A DNA stretch of 64,000 nt from Jiulongibacter sp966250325. GTDB taxonomy: Bacteria; Bacteroidota; Bacteroidia; Cytophagales; Spirosomataceae. Location of the stretch: assembly GCA_966250325.1 (NCBI GenBank), contig CBINGY010000004.1, positions 62,001 through 126,000 on the forward strand, in the 5' to 3' direction. The notes below the pieces were generated by a model. The model saw nothing but the letters and a program-made list of their open reading frames with translations. It made no database searches and had not been told where the DNA came from. The translations under genes and the position numbers were made by a program. Below are positions 1 to 8,952 of this stretch, piece by piece (positions within the stretch are counted from its first letter, which is position 1; every line of letters begins with the position of its first letter).

Positions 1-1
1 G

Positions 2-979
2 GGTGTTGATCGTAAGTCAGATCAAGGTTTTGAGGCGAAAGCAAATGCTCAGGGTGCCGGTGATCAGGGGATGATGTTTGGATATGCCACTTCTGAGACG
101 GATAATTACATGCCTTTGGCTCTTGACCTATCACATAAAATTCTTCAGGAACTGGCCGATATTCGCCGTGAAAATAAACGAATGAAGTATCTGAGACCCG
201 ATGCTAAATCTCAGGTAACCATTGAATATTCGGATACCAACAAGCCTATACGTATAGATACGATTGTGGTGTCTACACAGCATGATGATTTTGCTGAAGA
301 CGAAGTTATGCTGGCCAAGATCAAAGAAGATGTGGTGAAGTATGTTTTGCCCCGCGTTCAGAAAAAGCTAAAGCCTGGTCTGAAAAAATTATTCAATGAT
401 CAGATTACCTATCATATTAACCCTACCGGAAAATTTGTGATTGGTGGTCCTCATGGTGATACGGGTCTTACCGGGCGTAAAATTATCGTGGACACGTACG
501 GTGGAAAAGGAGCACACGGTGGCGGGGCGTTTTCCGGTAAGGATCCTTCCAAAGTGGACCGTTCTGCCGCTTATGCTACCCGTCATATAGCCAAAAACCT
601 GGTGGCCGCTGGAGTCGCCTCTGAGGTGCTGGTTCAGGTATCTTATGCGATCGGAGTAGCCCAGCCTTGTGGTATTTTCGTTGAGACCTACGGAACTGCC
701 AAAGTGAAAGGTGAAAACGGAAAGAAACTCAGCGATGGGGAGATTGCCCGTATCGTTGAAAAAGTCTTTGACATGAGGCCTTATGCCATAGAGCAAAGAC
801 TCAAGCTTAGAAACCCGATTTACTCTGAAACTGCAGCGTATGGTCATATGGGTCGGGAGCCCCAGATAGTAACTAAAAGCTTTGATAATGCCGGCCAGAA
901 AGTTACCCGTGAGGTAGAGTTATTCACCTGGGAAAAACTGGATTACGTAGATAAAGTAAAAGAAGCTTTCGGGCTTTAA
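2..979 (+). CDS. metK: S-adenosylmethionine synthase, 5'-truncated by window edge
   Basis: Makes S-adenosylmethionine from methionine and ATP in the cytoplasm. The reading frame is open from base 2, so the N-terminus lies outside the window; about 325 C-terminal residues are present. The family signatures are clear: GAGDQG near the left edge, then GGPHGDTGLTGRK and GGGAFSGKDPSKVDRSAAY, the phosphate- and metal-binding loops of the MetK fold. The ATG at 71 is an internal methionine, not the start. The gene ends just before a strong intrinsic terminator, so it is transcriptionally closed on the right. Identification is secure. Confidence 0.97.
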   Translation, partial: GVDRKSDQGFEAKANAQGAGDQGMMFGYATSETDNYMPLALDLSHKILQELADIRRENKRMKYLRPDAKSQVTIEYSDTNKPIRIDTIVVSTQHDDFAEDEVMLAKIKEDVVKYVLPRVQKKLKPGLKKLFNDQITYHINPTGKFVIGGPHGDTGLTGRKIIVDTYGGKGAHGGGAFSGKDPSKVDRSAAYATRHIAKNLVAAGVASEVLVQVSYAIGVAQPCGIFVETYGTAKVKGENGKKLSDGEIARIVEKVFDMRPYAIEQRLKLRNPIYSETAAYGHMGREPQIVTKSFDNAGQKVTREVELFTWEKLDYVDKVKEAFGL

Positions 980-1005
980 TTCATATTTATGTTTTGAATA
1001 CAGAG

Positions 1006-1038
1006 AGAACTCATGTAGCAGACATGGGTTCTTTTTTT
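1006..1038 (+). terminator. Intrinsic terminator after metK
   Basis: An 11-bp stem (AGAACTCATGT with ACATGGGTTCT, one G-T pair) with a 5-nt loop is followed by a run of T. It lies 27 nt after the metK stop codon. Confidence 0.85.
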
Positions 1039-1066
1039 ATCCTGTAATTATTGGCAAATTGCGGCA

Positions 1067-1942
1067 ATGACTGGCAATTTACGTTTTCTCCTAAAAGGGC
1101 TACTTTTTTCCGCGGTGTGGTCTTCAGCTTCTGTTTCTGCAAAGTTTGGTCTTCGATCGGCTCAGCCACTGGTTCTCTATCAGCTGCGATTCCTTCTTGC
1201 GGCAATTCTACTGCTCATACTCATCTCCCTCTTGCCGGGGAACCGGCTTCCCAAAGGTAAGGAGTGGCGGCAGCTGGCTCTTTTTGGCTTTCTGAATGTT
1301 TCTCTGGCTTTGGGATTATTTGCTTTGGCAATCAAAGAAGTAGCCGCAGGAGTAGGAGCTTTGCAGGTGGGTCTTAATCCATTGGTTATTAGTATCTTAT
1401 CTTCATTTATTGTAGGTAGAAAAGTAAAATGGAATGAGTGGCTTGCTCTGCTACTGGGTATTATGGGAGTTTTTCTGGCGGTATACCCGTTGCTGGGTCA
1501 AAGTTACGTTACTTTGAAAGGTCTCCTGCTTCTGGGGTGTAGTACGTTGGCCTATTCCTCTGCAGCAGTTTACTTTAGTACGGTAAACTGGAAATTGACC
1601 AAGCTGAGTATAAATGCCTGGCAGGGAGCTTTCGGAGCTATTTTTCTGCTACCGGCTACGATGATCTTCTTTGAGGATGTAAATCAGTTTGACCTCCGAT
1701 TTTTTCTCTCAGCCTTCTGGCTCGGAGTGCCCATTTCGGTAGGAGCCGTTTTTTTGTGGATTACCCTTATCTCTGTGGATACAGTGAAAGCTTCCATGTT
1801 TCTGTTTCTTTGCCCGGTTTTTGGTTTTTTCTATGCCTGGGCTTTCCTGAATGAGCCTTTTTCACTCTACACGGTGGCCGCTCTTATTGCGGTAATGGCA
1901 TCTTTATGGCTGGGTCAAAAAAAAGAAACCAGCCCAAATTGA
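1067..1942 (+). CDS. EamA-family (DMT superfamily) permease
   Basis: An inner-membrane transporter of the drug/metabolite superfamily, 291 residues. The protein is almost wholly hydrophobic, with about ten predicted membrane helices in two EamA repeats (roughly residues 8-135 and 145-285), the usual length for the family. Family members export amino acids, purines or other small metabolites; nothing here points to the substrate. The ATG at 1067 gives a start in which the first helix follows a short basic segment. Its 3' end overlaps a hairpin that probably terminates the opposite-strand zinc-ribbon gene. Confidence 0.9.
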   Translation: MTGNLRFLLKGLLFSAVWSSASVSAKFGLRSAQPLVLYQLRFLLAAILLLILISLLPGNRLPKGKEWRQLALFGFLNVSLALGLFALAIKEVAAGVGALQVGLNPLVISILSSFIVGRKVKWNEWLALLLGIMGVFLAVYPLLGQSYVTLKGLLLLGCSTLAYSSAAVYFSTVNWKLTKLSINAWQGAFGAIFLLPATMIFFEDVNQFDLRFFLSAFWLGVPISVGAVFLWITLISVDTVKASMFLFLCPVFGFFYAWAFLNEPFSLYTVAALIAVMASLWLGQKKETSPN

Positions 1943-1955
1943 CGAGCTGGTCTCT
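1917..1955 (-). terminator. Probable terminator of the Nif3/zinc-ribbon operon
   Basis: On the minus strand, AGAGACCAGC pairs with GCTGGTTTCT (one mismatch), followed by eight T. It is about 60 nt past the zinc-ribbon stop codon and lies partly inside the convergent EamA gene. Confidence 0.5.
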
Positions 1956-2016
1956 TGAAGCCTTACTTTCCAGGAATCCGGTTATTTGGATGTTTCCTGA
2001 ATTGAAAGCAGGCGGT

Positions 2017-2763
2017 TTATTTTCTTTTTCTGTGAACCTGGATGGTATCGGCGTCGGCCATGATACGTCCGCAATGCTCACAAACGATGATTTTCAGTTT
2101 TTCCATAATATCTGCCTGACGCTGCGGTGGAACCACATTGAAGCATCCGCCACAGGCACCACGATCAATAGATACAACGGCTAAGCCGTTTTTAGAGCTG
2201 TTTCTGATTTTGGTATATGCCTTAAACAGACGCTCTTCTACCTTTTTGGCTTGTTTGGCACTTTGCTTCAAAAGTCTGTCTTCTTCCTCCTGACTTTCTA
2301 CAATCAGCTTTTCAAGCTCTTTACGTTTCTGTTCAAGAATTTCCTTGCGGCCGTTCAGGGTATCCTGGGTATCTTCAATTTCCTGCTGCTTCGTTTTTAT
2401 TTTATACTCAGCCTCACGAATTCTCTTTTCAGAAAGTTGAATTTCCAGTTCCTGAAGTTCAAGTTCTTTGGAGATAGCGTCAAACTCGCGGTTATTACGA
2501 ACATTCATCTGCTGATCCTTGTACTTGGTGATCAGCTTTTCGCTATCTTTTTTATTTAAACGATGGGTTTCAATTTCCGTATTATAGGAATCTACTTCGC
2601 TTTGAAAACGGGCAATTCTTTTCTCAATACCGGCTACCTCATCCTCAAGGTCCTTTACTTCTTCCGGGAGATCTCCCCGCAATTTACGGAGCTCATCCAG
2701 ACTTGAATCAATTTCCTGAAGTCTTAAAAGGGATTCCAGTTTGTCTGCTACTGTTAATTCCAT
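2017..2763 (-). CDS. Coiled-coil protein with C-terminal C4 zinc ribbon (zf-RING_7 type)
   Basis: A 248-residue cytoplasmic protein. Residues about 10-185 are a long, highly charged coiled coil rich in E, K, Q and R. The C-terminus carries a four-cysteine zinc site at C204, C207, C228 and C231 (CGGC and CEHC). The family is widespread, and its role is thought to involve nucleic acid or protein binding but is not settled. It lies 29 nt downstream of the Nif3-like gene on the same strand, an arrangement repeated across Bacteroidetes that suggests one operon and linked function. The start is the first ATG, directly before the coiled coil. Confidence 0.88.
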   Translation of the reverse strand: MELTVADKLESLLRLQEIDSSLDELRKLRGDLPEEVKDLEDEVAGIEKRIARFQSEVDSYNTEIETHRLNKKDSEKLITKYKDQQMNVRNNREFDAISKELELQELEIQLSEKRIREAEYKIKTKQQEIEDTQDTLNGRKEILEQKRKELEKLIVESQEEEDRLLKQSAKQAKKVEERLFKAYTKIRNSSKNGLAVVSIDRGACGGCFNVVPPQRQADIMEKLKIIVCEHCGRIMADADTIQVHRKRK

Positions 2764-2792
2764 ATAGTATAACGATCGTCTTTTAGTAGTGT

Positions 2793-3890
2793 TTATACGA
2801 GGTAATTGACCGGGTTGGTTCTTACCTCTGATAAATAGGTCGCAAAATTAGTGAATTTTTTCAATATAGTATCTCTAATAAGCTCTTTTGTAAACTGCTC
2901 GCTTTCAAAATGACCGATGTCTGCAATGATTATTTTCTGCTCGGCATCAAAATACTCATGGTACTTGAAGTCTGCTGAGATAAACACATCGGCACCCACT
3001 GCTATGGCCCTGTTTAAAAGGAAGCTTCCCGACCCGCCGCAGATCGCGATTTTCTTTACTTCCGGCTTGATGAGGTCGGTATATTTTACCACACCTGCTC
3101 CCATTTTTTCTTTGACCATTTTTAGGAAATCCAGGCTTTTCATGGGCTCTGGAAGCCAGCCTGTCATGCCTGATCCCACAGTTTGAAGTACATTTGACAG
3201 GGGGGTGAGGTAATACGAAATTTCTTCATAGATATGCCCTTTCCGCATTCCGGCAAGTACCTGGTTCTGGATATGCCTGGGGAAGATGACTTCAATTCTG
3301 TTTTCTTCTACTTCCTCGTAAACTCCCCGGCTGCCTATTGTAGGATTAGCGTTCTCATTGGCCTTAAAGGTTCCCAAGCCAGTAGTTCTGAAACTGCAGT
3401 TACTGTAGTTTCCGATTTCACCGGCACCGGCCGCATAAAGGGCATCGAGTAAGGTTCCGGTATGGGCTGCCGGTACAAAAACCGTCAGCTGTACTAAAGT
3501 TTCAGTTTTAGGGGCCAGAATCTGCGTATTCGTTAAGCCCAGTATTTCAGCTATTCGGGCGTTTACTCCGGTATGCACGCTGTCCAGGTTCGTATGACTG
3601 GAGTAGATAGCAATATCATTCTTAATGGCTTTTAAAAGTGTTTTTTCGACGTAGTTTTTGCCAGTTATACTTTTTAGACCTTTAAATACGATCGGATGAT
3701 GAGCAATAACTGCATTGCAATTTCTTGTAATGGCCTCCTCAATCACTGACTCGGTACAATCCAGAGTCACGAGTATTCCGGTGAGTTCCATGTCGGGGTC
3801 TCCGGTTAGTAATCCGGAGTTGTCATAGCTCTCCTGATAGGCTGGTGGTGCCCATGTCTCGAGGTAGTTGGTTAGTTCTTTGAGTAACAT
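2793..3890 (-). CDS. Nif3-like dinuclear metal centre protein (GTP cyclohydrolase I type 2 family)
   Basis: A 365-residue member of the Nif3/YbgI/YqfO family, which forms toroidal hexamers with a two-metal site. Metal-ligand motifs are visible: AHHPIVF with H64-H65 near the N-terminus, an SHTNLD motif near residue 100, and DIGHFESE near the C-terminus. The extra segment of about 130 residues in the middle (about 130-240) matches the CutA/PII-like insert of the long family form. Some relatives are called GTP cyclohydrolase, but the substrate is uncertain. It is the first gene of the pair with the zinc-ribbon protein. Confidence 0.92.
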   Translation of the reverse strand: MLLKELTNYLETWAPPAYQESYDNSGLLTGDPDMELTGILVTLDCTESVIEEAITRNCNAVIAHHPIVFKGLKSITGKNYVEKTLLKAIKNDIAIYSSHTNLDSVHTGVNARIAEILGLTNTQILAPKTETLVQLTVFVPAAHTGTLLDALYAAGAGEIGNYSNCSFRTTGLGTFKANENANPTIGSRGVYEEVEENRIEVIFPRHIQNQVLAGMRKGHIYEEISYYLTPLSNVLQTVGSGMTGWLPEPMKSLDFLKMVKEKMGAGVVKYTDLIKPEVKKIAICGGSGSFLLNRAIAVGADVFISADFKYHEYFDAEQKIIIADIGHFESEQFTKELIRDTILKKFTNFATYLSEVRTNPVNYLV

Positions 3891-4058
3891 GGTTGGTGTT
3901 TTTTTGTAAAAATATGGAAATGAATCTTTTCAGATCTATGGATTCATGGCTTTTGTGAGAATCTTTCGGTGCAATAGTTTTTTTGCTACGTTTTTTTATA
4001 CTTTCAACCACTGAGAGGGCACCTTTTCCCTGAATGACCTGAAAAATACCTATTTGAA

Positions 4059-4853
4059 ATGAAATTTTTGAAGAAACTGAGCCCGTCCTTTACACTGTTT
4101 TTTTTGTCACTCCTATTTACTCAATACTGTATGGCCCAGCTCAGCGAAGTAAACTCCGGAATTTATGTCTGGGAAAATTTACCGGTAAGAAAAGGCGAAA
4201 TGCGGGAAGGCCGCCGGTTAATGGAAGGTACCGAAACGCACTTTGAATATCTGGAAATACATGCCACCACCCAGCAACCCGGTTCTAAACCAGCCGCTCC
4301 TCATACGCAGGAGAATATCGAGGAGATTCTTTATGTGAAAGAAGGGACCATGAAAATGACCATGAACGGCGAATCTAAGGTGCTTTCAGCTGGCTCTGTA
4401 ATTCTTATCCCCCCGCTCGTAGAGCAGTCCCTGGAAAATGTAGGCAAAGATCAGCTCACCTATTATGTGTTTATGTTCAGAAGCCGTTATCCCATGGATA
4501 TCGAAAGAGGCAAAAAACATGGAGGGTTTGAATTTCTGGAGTTTACAGACAGAAAAGTGACTCAAACTGATAAAGGGGAAAGAATTCCGTTTTTGGACCA
4601 TCCTACTGCCATGTGCCGCAATCTGGAAATTCATAGCACCCGTTTAAATGAAAAAGGCCCGTCGCATCCGCCCCATTCTCATGAAGATACCGAAGTAATT
4701 CTGGTGCTGGAAGGCGAGGTGGAAGTGAATCTGGACGGGAGTGTTCTGCCAGGTAAGCCGAATGATCTTTATCTGATAAAAAGTGGCCAGACACACGGGA
4801 TTTCAAACAGGCTGAATTCGCCTTGCAGATATTTGGCGATTCGTTGGAGGTAG
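4059..4853 (+). CDS. Secreted bicupin-domain protein
   Basis: A 264-residue protein with an N-terminal signal peptide (basic start, hydrophobic core to about residue 26, ending CMAQ) and two cupin barrels at about 55-135 and 175-262. Both have histidine-rich metal-binding motifs: PHTQENIEEIL in the first and HPPHSHEDTEV in the second. Bicupins bind a metal and include oxalate decarboxylases and quercetinases, but the sequence does not fix an activity. Export puts it in the periplasm. The gene stands alone; its 3' end converges on the sterol-desaturase gene with a hairpin between them. Confidence 0.82.
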   Translation: MKFLKKLSPSFTLFFLSLLFTQYCMAQLSEVNSGIYVWENLPVRKGEMREGRRLMEGTETHFEYLEIHATTQQPGSKPAAPHTQENIEEILYVKEGTMKMTMNGESKVLSAGSVILIPPLVEQSLENVGKDQLTYYVFMFRSRYPMDIERGKKHGGFEFLEFTDRKVTQTDKGERIPFLDHPTAMCRNLEIHSTRLNEKGPSHPPHSHEDTEVILVLEGEVEVNLDGSVLPGKPNDLYLIKSGQTHGISNRLNSPCRYLAIRWR

Positions 4854-4859
4854 GTTAGT

Positions 4860-4878
4860 GCCCTTTCCTTCAAAGGGC
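4860..4878. terminator. Hairpin between convergent genes
   Basis: A perfect 7-bp stem, GCCCTTT/AAAGGGC, with the 5-nt loop CCTTC, lies 6 nt after the bicupin stop codon and between two convergent genes. The following T run is short, so a terminator role is only probable. Confidence 0.45.
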
Positions 4879-4891
4879 AGTTTAGTGTATC

Positions 4892-6172
4892 TTATGCTTT
4901 TATTGCCGAAACCTTCAGGTCTCGTGCTGATTTGAGTTCTGTCCAAACCAGAAATCCGGTAATCAGGCTGGCTGATACGAAATAAACCGGAATCAGCAGA
5001 TCAAAGGCCGAAGCGTTTTCTTTGACCCAGAACCAGCCCCCATGCTGAATGTATAAAAACAAGCCGAATCCGTTTTTGAGCATTTCCTGCCAGAATGATT
5101 TCGGATTTTTATCCATAAGCTCGGTATAGGCATATACACTGAAAAACAGGAAAAAACCGTAAAGGAAAAGTTGAGTTAGGTCCATCTCAGGCACTGCCTT
5201 GAAGAAAACCATGAGAAATAAAAACGTGATAACAAACTGTGCCCATGACCACACTTGCAGCCGGTTTGAGACTTCAGGGTTATACTTTTCAAAATGATAG
5301 GGGTCATCAATTTTATATACCGGATAGTTTGCGGCCACGTCTGCCGGTCGCCAGCCGGTAGGTTTGTAAAAGACTCTCAGTTTATCCATCCAGTTGCCAG
5401 CCCTAAAAGCATCCTGAATCAGAAGCCAAAGATGCTGGTAATTTATTTTGATGGGGTTCCAGGTACGCACAGGCCGGGTAATTCCATAGACCGGGGCCAC
5501 GTCATCCAGTTCTTCCTGAAACGTGCCAAACCACTTATCCCAGAAAATGAAAATCTGACCGTGATTTTTATCAATATACTCGGGATTAATGGCATGGTGA
5601 ACCCGGTGATGCGATGGCGTAACGATGATTTTCTCAAGCCAGCCCATTTTTCCGATGTAGGTGGTGTGATACCAGAACTGGGCAAAGAGGTGAATAGGTG
5701 CTACAATAGCAATTATCTTAGGGTCAACACCCAGCAAGGCCGCAGGCAGCAGAAATATTGTAAAAAAGCGGATAAGGTCTGAGATACTTTGACGTAATGC
5801 ACAAGCCAGGTTGAACTCCTCTGAGCTGTGATGAATGAGATGCTGATTCCAGAAAAAATTGATCTGGTGATTCAATCTATGCCCCCAATATCCGGCTAAA
5901 TCCAGGACGATAAACGCTATAAGCACATTGACCCATGTAAACGGGATATGAACCAATGCCAGTTTTTCCACCATCCAGTTATAGGTAATGATGGAAACAC
6001 CGATGCCGAGAATGTCCTTCAAGGTATTCGTATAGCCCGAGCTCAAGCTCGAAATCATATCCATACTTTTGAAATCGTCTCCTTTGACAAACTTGCCATA
6101 CAATTTCTCAGCCATCACCAATACAAAGAATGCGGGTGAGGCAAAAAGCAAAATCTGAGCGTAAGTCTCCAT
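4892..6172 (-). CDS. Sterol desaturase / fatty acid hydroxylase family membrane protein
   Basis: A 426-residue membrane protein of the di-iron fatty acid hydroxylase superfamily. It has the three histidine clusters of the family, HRLNH, HLIHHSSEEFN and HRVHHAINPEY, the last followed by an NHGQ motif typical of the alkylglycerol monooxygenase-like branch. Several membrane helices flank these motifs, and a C-terminal block of three to four helices makes it longer than simple hydroxylases. Likely role: oxygen-dependent hydroxylation or desaturation of a lipid. The chosen start is the ATG at 6172; an in-frame ATG at 6202 would add ten residues. Confidence 0.87.
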   Translation of the reverse strand: METYAQILLFASPAFFVLVMAEKLYGKFVKGDDFKSMDMISSLSSGYTNTLKDILGIGVSIITYNWMVEKLALVHIPFTWVNVLIAFIVLDLAGYWGHRLNHQINFFWNQHLIHHSSEEFNLACALRQSISDLIRFFTIFLLPAALLGVDPKIIAIVAPIHLFAQFWYHTTYIGKMGWLEKIIVTPSHHRVHHAINPEYIDKNHGQIFIFWDKWFGTFQEELDDVAPVYGITRPVRTWNPIKINYQHLWLLIQDAFRAGNWMDKLRVFYKPTGWRPADVAANYPVYKIDDPYHFEKYNPEVSNRLQVWSWAQFVITFLFLMVFFKAVPEMDLTQLFLYGFFLFFSVYAYTELMDKNPKSFWQEMLKNGFGLFLYIQHGGWFWVKENASAFDLLIPVYFVSASLITGFLVWTELKSARDLKVSAIKA

Positions 6173-6274
6173 GTAGTATGCTAGCAGAGTATTAAAAACC
6201 AAAGTTATCGTTTTTCCTGAAAATCAGCAATATGCTCATGCTCATACCCGGTGTTGGTATCGTGTCAATACTTT

Positions 6275-7135
6275 TCATCCTGTAAGCTTTCGGAATTGCT
6301 GTGGCGGGCAGTTCACTTTTCTGCGAAATTGACGGTTAAAATTCGATAGATTATTGAAGCCCGATTCATAACAAATCTCGAGAACACTCAAATTGGTCTC
6401 CCTGAGCAGCTTGCAGGCGTGGTTAATCCGCACATCCGTGAGATATTCCACAAACGTCTTCTGAGTTCGTGCCTTAAAGTATCGGCAAAATGCCGGTCTG
6501 GAGAAATGGGTGAGCGAAGCAGCATGTTCAACCGTAATATCTTCCTTGAAATTATTGAACAGCAGATCAAATACAGCATGCATACGCTCCGAATCTTTGC
6601 TGCTAAGGCCCAGCATACCAATCTCTGACAGAGCTTTCACCTCCTCACTTTCGCCCATCACTTGCAGAATCTCAAGGAGTGCGGTAAACCGTTCCAGACC
6701 TTTTTTCTCAAACCCATCCCGCATCAATTGTGCGATTTTCTCCCGGCTTTGGCCGAAAAACTCCAGGCCCAGACTGGCATTTGAAAACAATTTCTTTACA
6801 TGATCCATCTCGGTAATATCAAAGAATTGGTTACCAAAACTCTCAGAACTAAACTGAATAACCAGAGAAGCTGGTTTGACACTTGCCCCTTCCTGATAAA
6901 AAGAGGCATCTGCCTGAAATAAATGCGGCAGATTACTCCCCAGAAACAGTACATCACCCTTTTGATACTCCGAGGTATGATTTCCCACCACCTTTTTTCC
7001 AAAACCATCATCGCAAAGCACGATCTCAAATTCCTCATGATAATGCCAGGGAGTTTCGAAATGGGGTGATACATACCGCTCATAAATAAATGACAAACCT
7101 TTACTCAGCGGAAGCTTTTGAAACAGCGGTTTCAT
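6275..7135 (-). CDS. AraC-family transcriptional regulator
   Basis: A 286-residue regulator. An N-terminal cupin-like sensor domain (about 15-150) has the HYHEEFEIV motif of sugar-responsive AraC proteins, and two helix-turn-helix motifs occupy about 185-285, including ICYESGFNNLSNFNRQFRR. It is transcribed away from the large catabolic operon, with 126 nt between the start codons. This divergent arrangement strongly suggests that it controls that operon in response to a sugar-like ligand. Short ATCAATAT motifs occur in the intergenic space. Confidence 0.93.
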   Translation of the reverse strand: MKPLFQKLPLSKGLSFIYERYVSPHFETPWHYHEEFEIVLCDDGFGKKVVGNHTSEYQKGDVLFLGSNLPHLFQADASFYQEGASVKPASLVIQFSSESFGNQFFDITEMDHVKKLFSNASLGLEFFGQSREKIAQLMRDGFEKKGLERFTALLEILQVMGESEEVKALSEIGMLGLSSKDSERMHAVFDLLFNNFKEDITVEHAASLTHFSRPAFCRYFKARTQKTFVEYLTDVRINHACKLLRETNLSVLEICYESGFNNLSNFNRQFRRKVNCPPQQFRKLTG

Positions 7136-7261
7136 AAATTATCAATATAGTATTAAGCAACCAGAAAATCCATGTAGAAATTGGCAATAAGTTGTAATAA
7201 TATTGAATCAAATTGAACAAATTTAATTTTCTGAAAAATTGATCAATATTTTATTTACCAA
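7136..7261. promoter_or_regulatory. Divergent control region with ATCAATAT motifs
   Basis: An AT-rich region between the AraC gene and the catabolic operon. ATCAATAT occurs at 7141-7148 and 7242-7249, and its inverse ATATTGA at 7200-7206. The second copy is part of the 10-bp palindrome ATTGATCAAT (7238-7247). These could be AraC half-sites. No convincing TAnnTTTG element was found, so the promoters are not placed. Confidence 0.35.
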
Positions 7262-8050
7262 ATGCTTCAAAATAAAAGGATAGTAATTATTGGAGGTACC
7301 ACTGGCCTTGGGCTTTCTGCGGCACGCTCTTTCCTGAAAAGCGGAGCCAGAGTGGTGGCAGTGGGCAGAAATGTAGCCTCATGCACTTCGGCAGAAGAAA
7401 TATTGGGAGCAAACGCACGTGTTCTGGCAGCTGATGCCACACAGACAGATACTGCAGGGCGGGCCATTGAGCTCTGTTGCTCAGATTTTGGAGGATTTGA
7501 CGGGCTTTATCATGTGGCCGGTGGTAGTGGAAGAAAATTTGGCGATGGCCCTCTCCATGAGCTTTCGCTGGAAGGGTGGAATAAAACCTTTGAACTTAAC
7601 CTCACCAGCCTCATGCTTTCCAATCAGGCGGCAATACGCAAATTCCTGGAAATAGGCAAAGGAGGTAGCATCCTGAACATGAGCTCGGTATTGAGTTTTT
7701 CGCCTTCACCGGCCCATTTCAGCACGCATGCCTATGCCGCAGCCAAATCTGCTGTGACTGGCTTTACCAAAGCCGTGGCGGCCTACTATGCCAAAGACAA
7801 TATTCGGGTGAACATTCTAGCACCTGCTCTGGTGGAAACGCCGATGTCGCAACGGGCCAGTGAAGATGCTGCCATAATGGCCTTTGTGAAAACCAAGCAG
7901 CCATTAGATGGAGGAAGAAACGGAAAACCAGAAGATCTGGACGGTGCCGCAGTCTATTTTATGTCGGATGCTTCGGCGTTTACCACCGGCCAGACACTCT
8001 ACGTGGATGGCGGCTGGGAGATATCTGAAGGACAATTAACAGAAAAATGA
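7262..8050 (+). CDS. SDR-family oxidoreductase
   Basis: A 262-residue classical short-chain dehydrogenase/reductase. It has the Rossmann motif GGTTGLG at residues 10-16, a catalytic serine in NMSSVLS, the YxxxK pair in YAAAKSA, and the C-terminal TGQTLYVDGGW typical of the family. It oxidises or reduces an alcohol/ketone, presumably a sugar or polyol, with NAD(P). It is the first gene of the eleven-gene operon; the last base of ATGA is shared with the next gene, indicating translational coupling. Substrate unknown. Confidence 0.92.
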   Translation: MLQNKRIVIIGGTTGLGLSAARSFLKSGARVVAVGRNVASCTSAEEILGANARVLAADATQTDTAGRAIELCCSDFGGFDGLYHVAGGSGRKFGDGPLHELSLEGWNKTFELNLTSLMLSNQAAIRKFLEIGKGGSILNMSSVLSFSPSPAHFSTHAYAAAKSAVTGFTKAVAAYYAKDNIRVNILAPALVETPMSQRASEDAAIMAFVKTKQPLDGGRNGKPEDLDGAAVYFMSDASAFTTGQTLYVDGGWEISEGQLTEK

Positions 8051-8952
8051 GTAGAACAGCCATAGGAATAGATCTGGGCGGCACCAATGTAAAAGGGGTT
8101 TTGCTTAATCATACAGGTGAGGTCCTTTACAAACATTACCTCCCCACCAGCGAAGACGCTGAAGGAAACTGGCGAAAAAATGTATTGGAAATGGCCACAT
8201 TTCTCAAAAAACGAAGTGATACCCGCATTGAGATTATTGGCCTCTCTGCACCTGGCCTGGCCAATGAAACCAATACAGCCATCGCCCATTTACCCGGCAG
8301 GCTACCCGGTCTGGAAAATTTCATTTGGGAAGACTACTTCCAGACCCCTACCCGCGTTCTCAACGACGCCCACGCCGCTCTTATGGCTGAGGCTCGTTTT
8401 GGAGAAATAAAGGGCTACAAAAACGCCTTGCTCATCACTTTGGGAACGGGAGTTGGCGGTGGTATTCTTATCAATGGCGAACTGTACCAGGGCCTCAGCC
8501 AGATGGCCGGGCATCTGGGACATAGCAGCATCAATCACTCTGACGATGAATTAAGCATTCTGGGCACGCCAGGAAGCATCGAATACGCCATTGGAAATTA
8601 CTCCATAAGCAGGCGGTCTATGGGAAAATTTAACAGTACACATGAGCTCATAGAAGCGTACCGTAAGTCTGATCCCTTTGCTCAGTGGCTTTGGCTTGAT
8701 TCCCTTAGAAAACTGGCCATTTACCTTGCCTCGCTCATTAATATTTTTTCTCCGGAAATAATCATACTCAGCGGAGGCATCACGCTGGCAGGAGATGCTC
8801 TTTTCGTACCCCTTCGCCGGTTTATTGACCTCTATGAATTCAGGCCAAACGGAAAAACCACCTTACTACGGAAAGCCTGCTTTGATGACCTTTCGGGAGC
8901 TATCGGGGCCGCGGCATTCGCAATGACTAAACTAGAAACAAACCTTAAATGA
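8047..8952 (+). CDS. ROK-family sugar kinase-like protein
   Basis: A 301-residue ROK protein. The phosphate-binding GIDLGGTNVKG is at residues 7-17, a second GTGVGGG motif lies at about 136-142, and AGHLGH matches the ROK catalytic/sugar region. The usual zinc cluster (CxCGxxGCxE) is missing: the matching stretch contains no cysteine and reads LGTPGSIEY. The family phosphorylates hexoses or N-acetyl-hexosamines, but loss of the zinc site makes the substrate uncertain. It overlaps both neighbours by 4 bp (ATGA). Confidence 0.9.
   Translation: MSRTAIGIDLGGTNVKGVLLNHTGEVLYKHYLPTSEDAEGNWRKNVLEMATFLKKRSDTRIEIIGLSAPGLANETNTAIAHLPGRLPGLENFIWEDYFQTPTRVLNDAHAALMAEARFGEIKGYKNALLITLGTGVGGGILINGELYQGLSQMAGHLGHSSINHSDDELSILGTPGSIEYAIGNYSISRRSMGKFNSTHELIEAYRKSDPFAQWLWLDSLRKLAIYLASLINIFSPEIIILSGGITLAGDALFVPLRRFIDLYEFRPNGKTTLLRKACFDDLSGAIGAAAFAMTKLETNLK

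Noticed and set aside
389..847. A 152-codon antisense frame in metK
   Set aside because: Lies wholly within the conserved MetK reading frame and has no recognisable product.
3823..4011. A short minus-strand frame upstream of the Nif3 gene
   Set aside because: Partly overlaps the Nif3 gene in another frame and has no motif, so no support as a separate gene.
5294..5782. A 162-codon plus-strand frame in the sterol-desaturase gene
   Set aside because: Antisense to the histidine-motif membrane protein, with no domain of its own.
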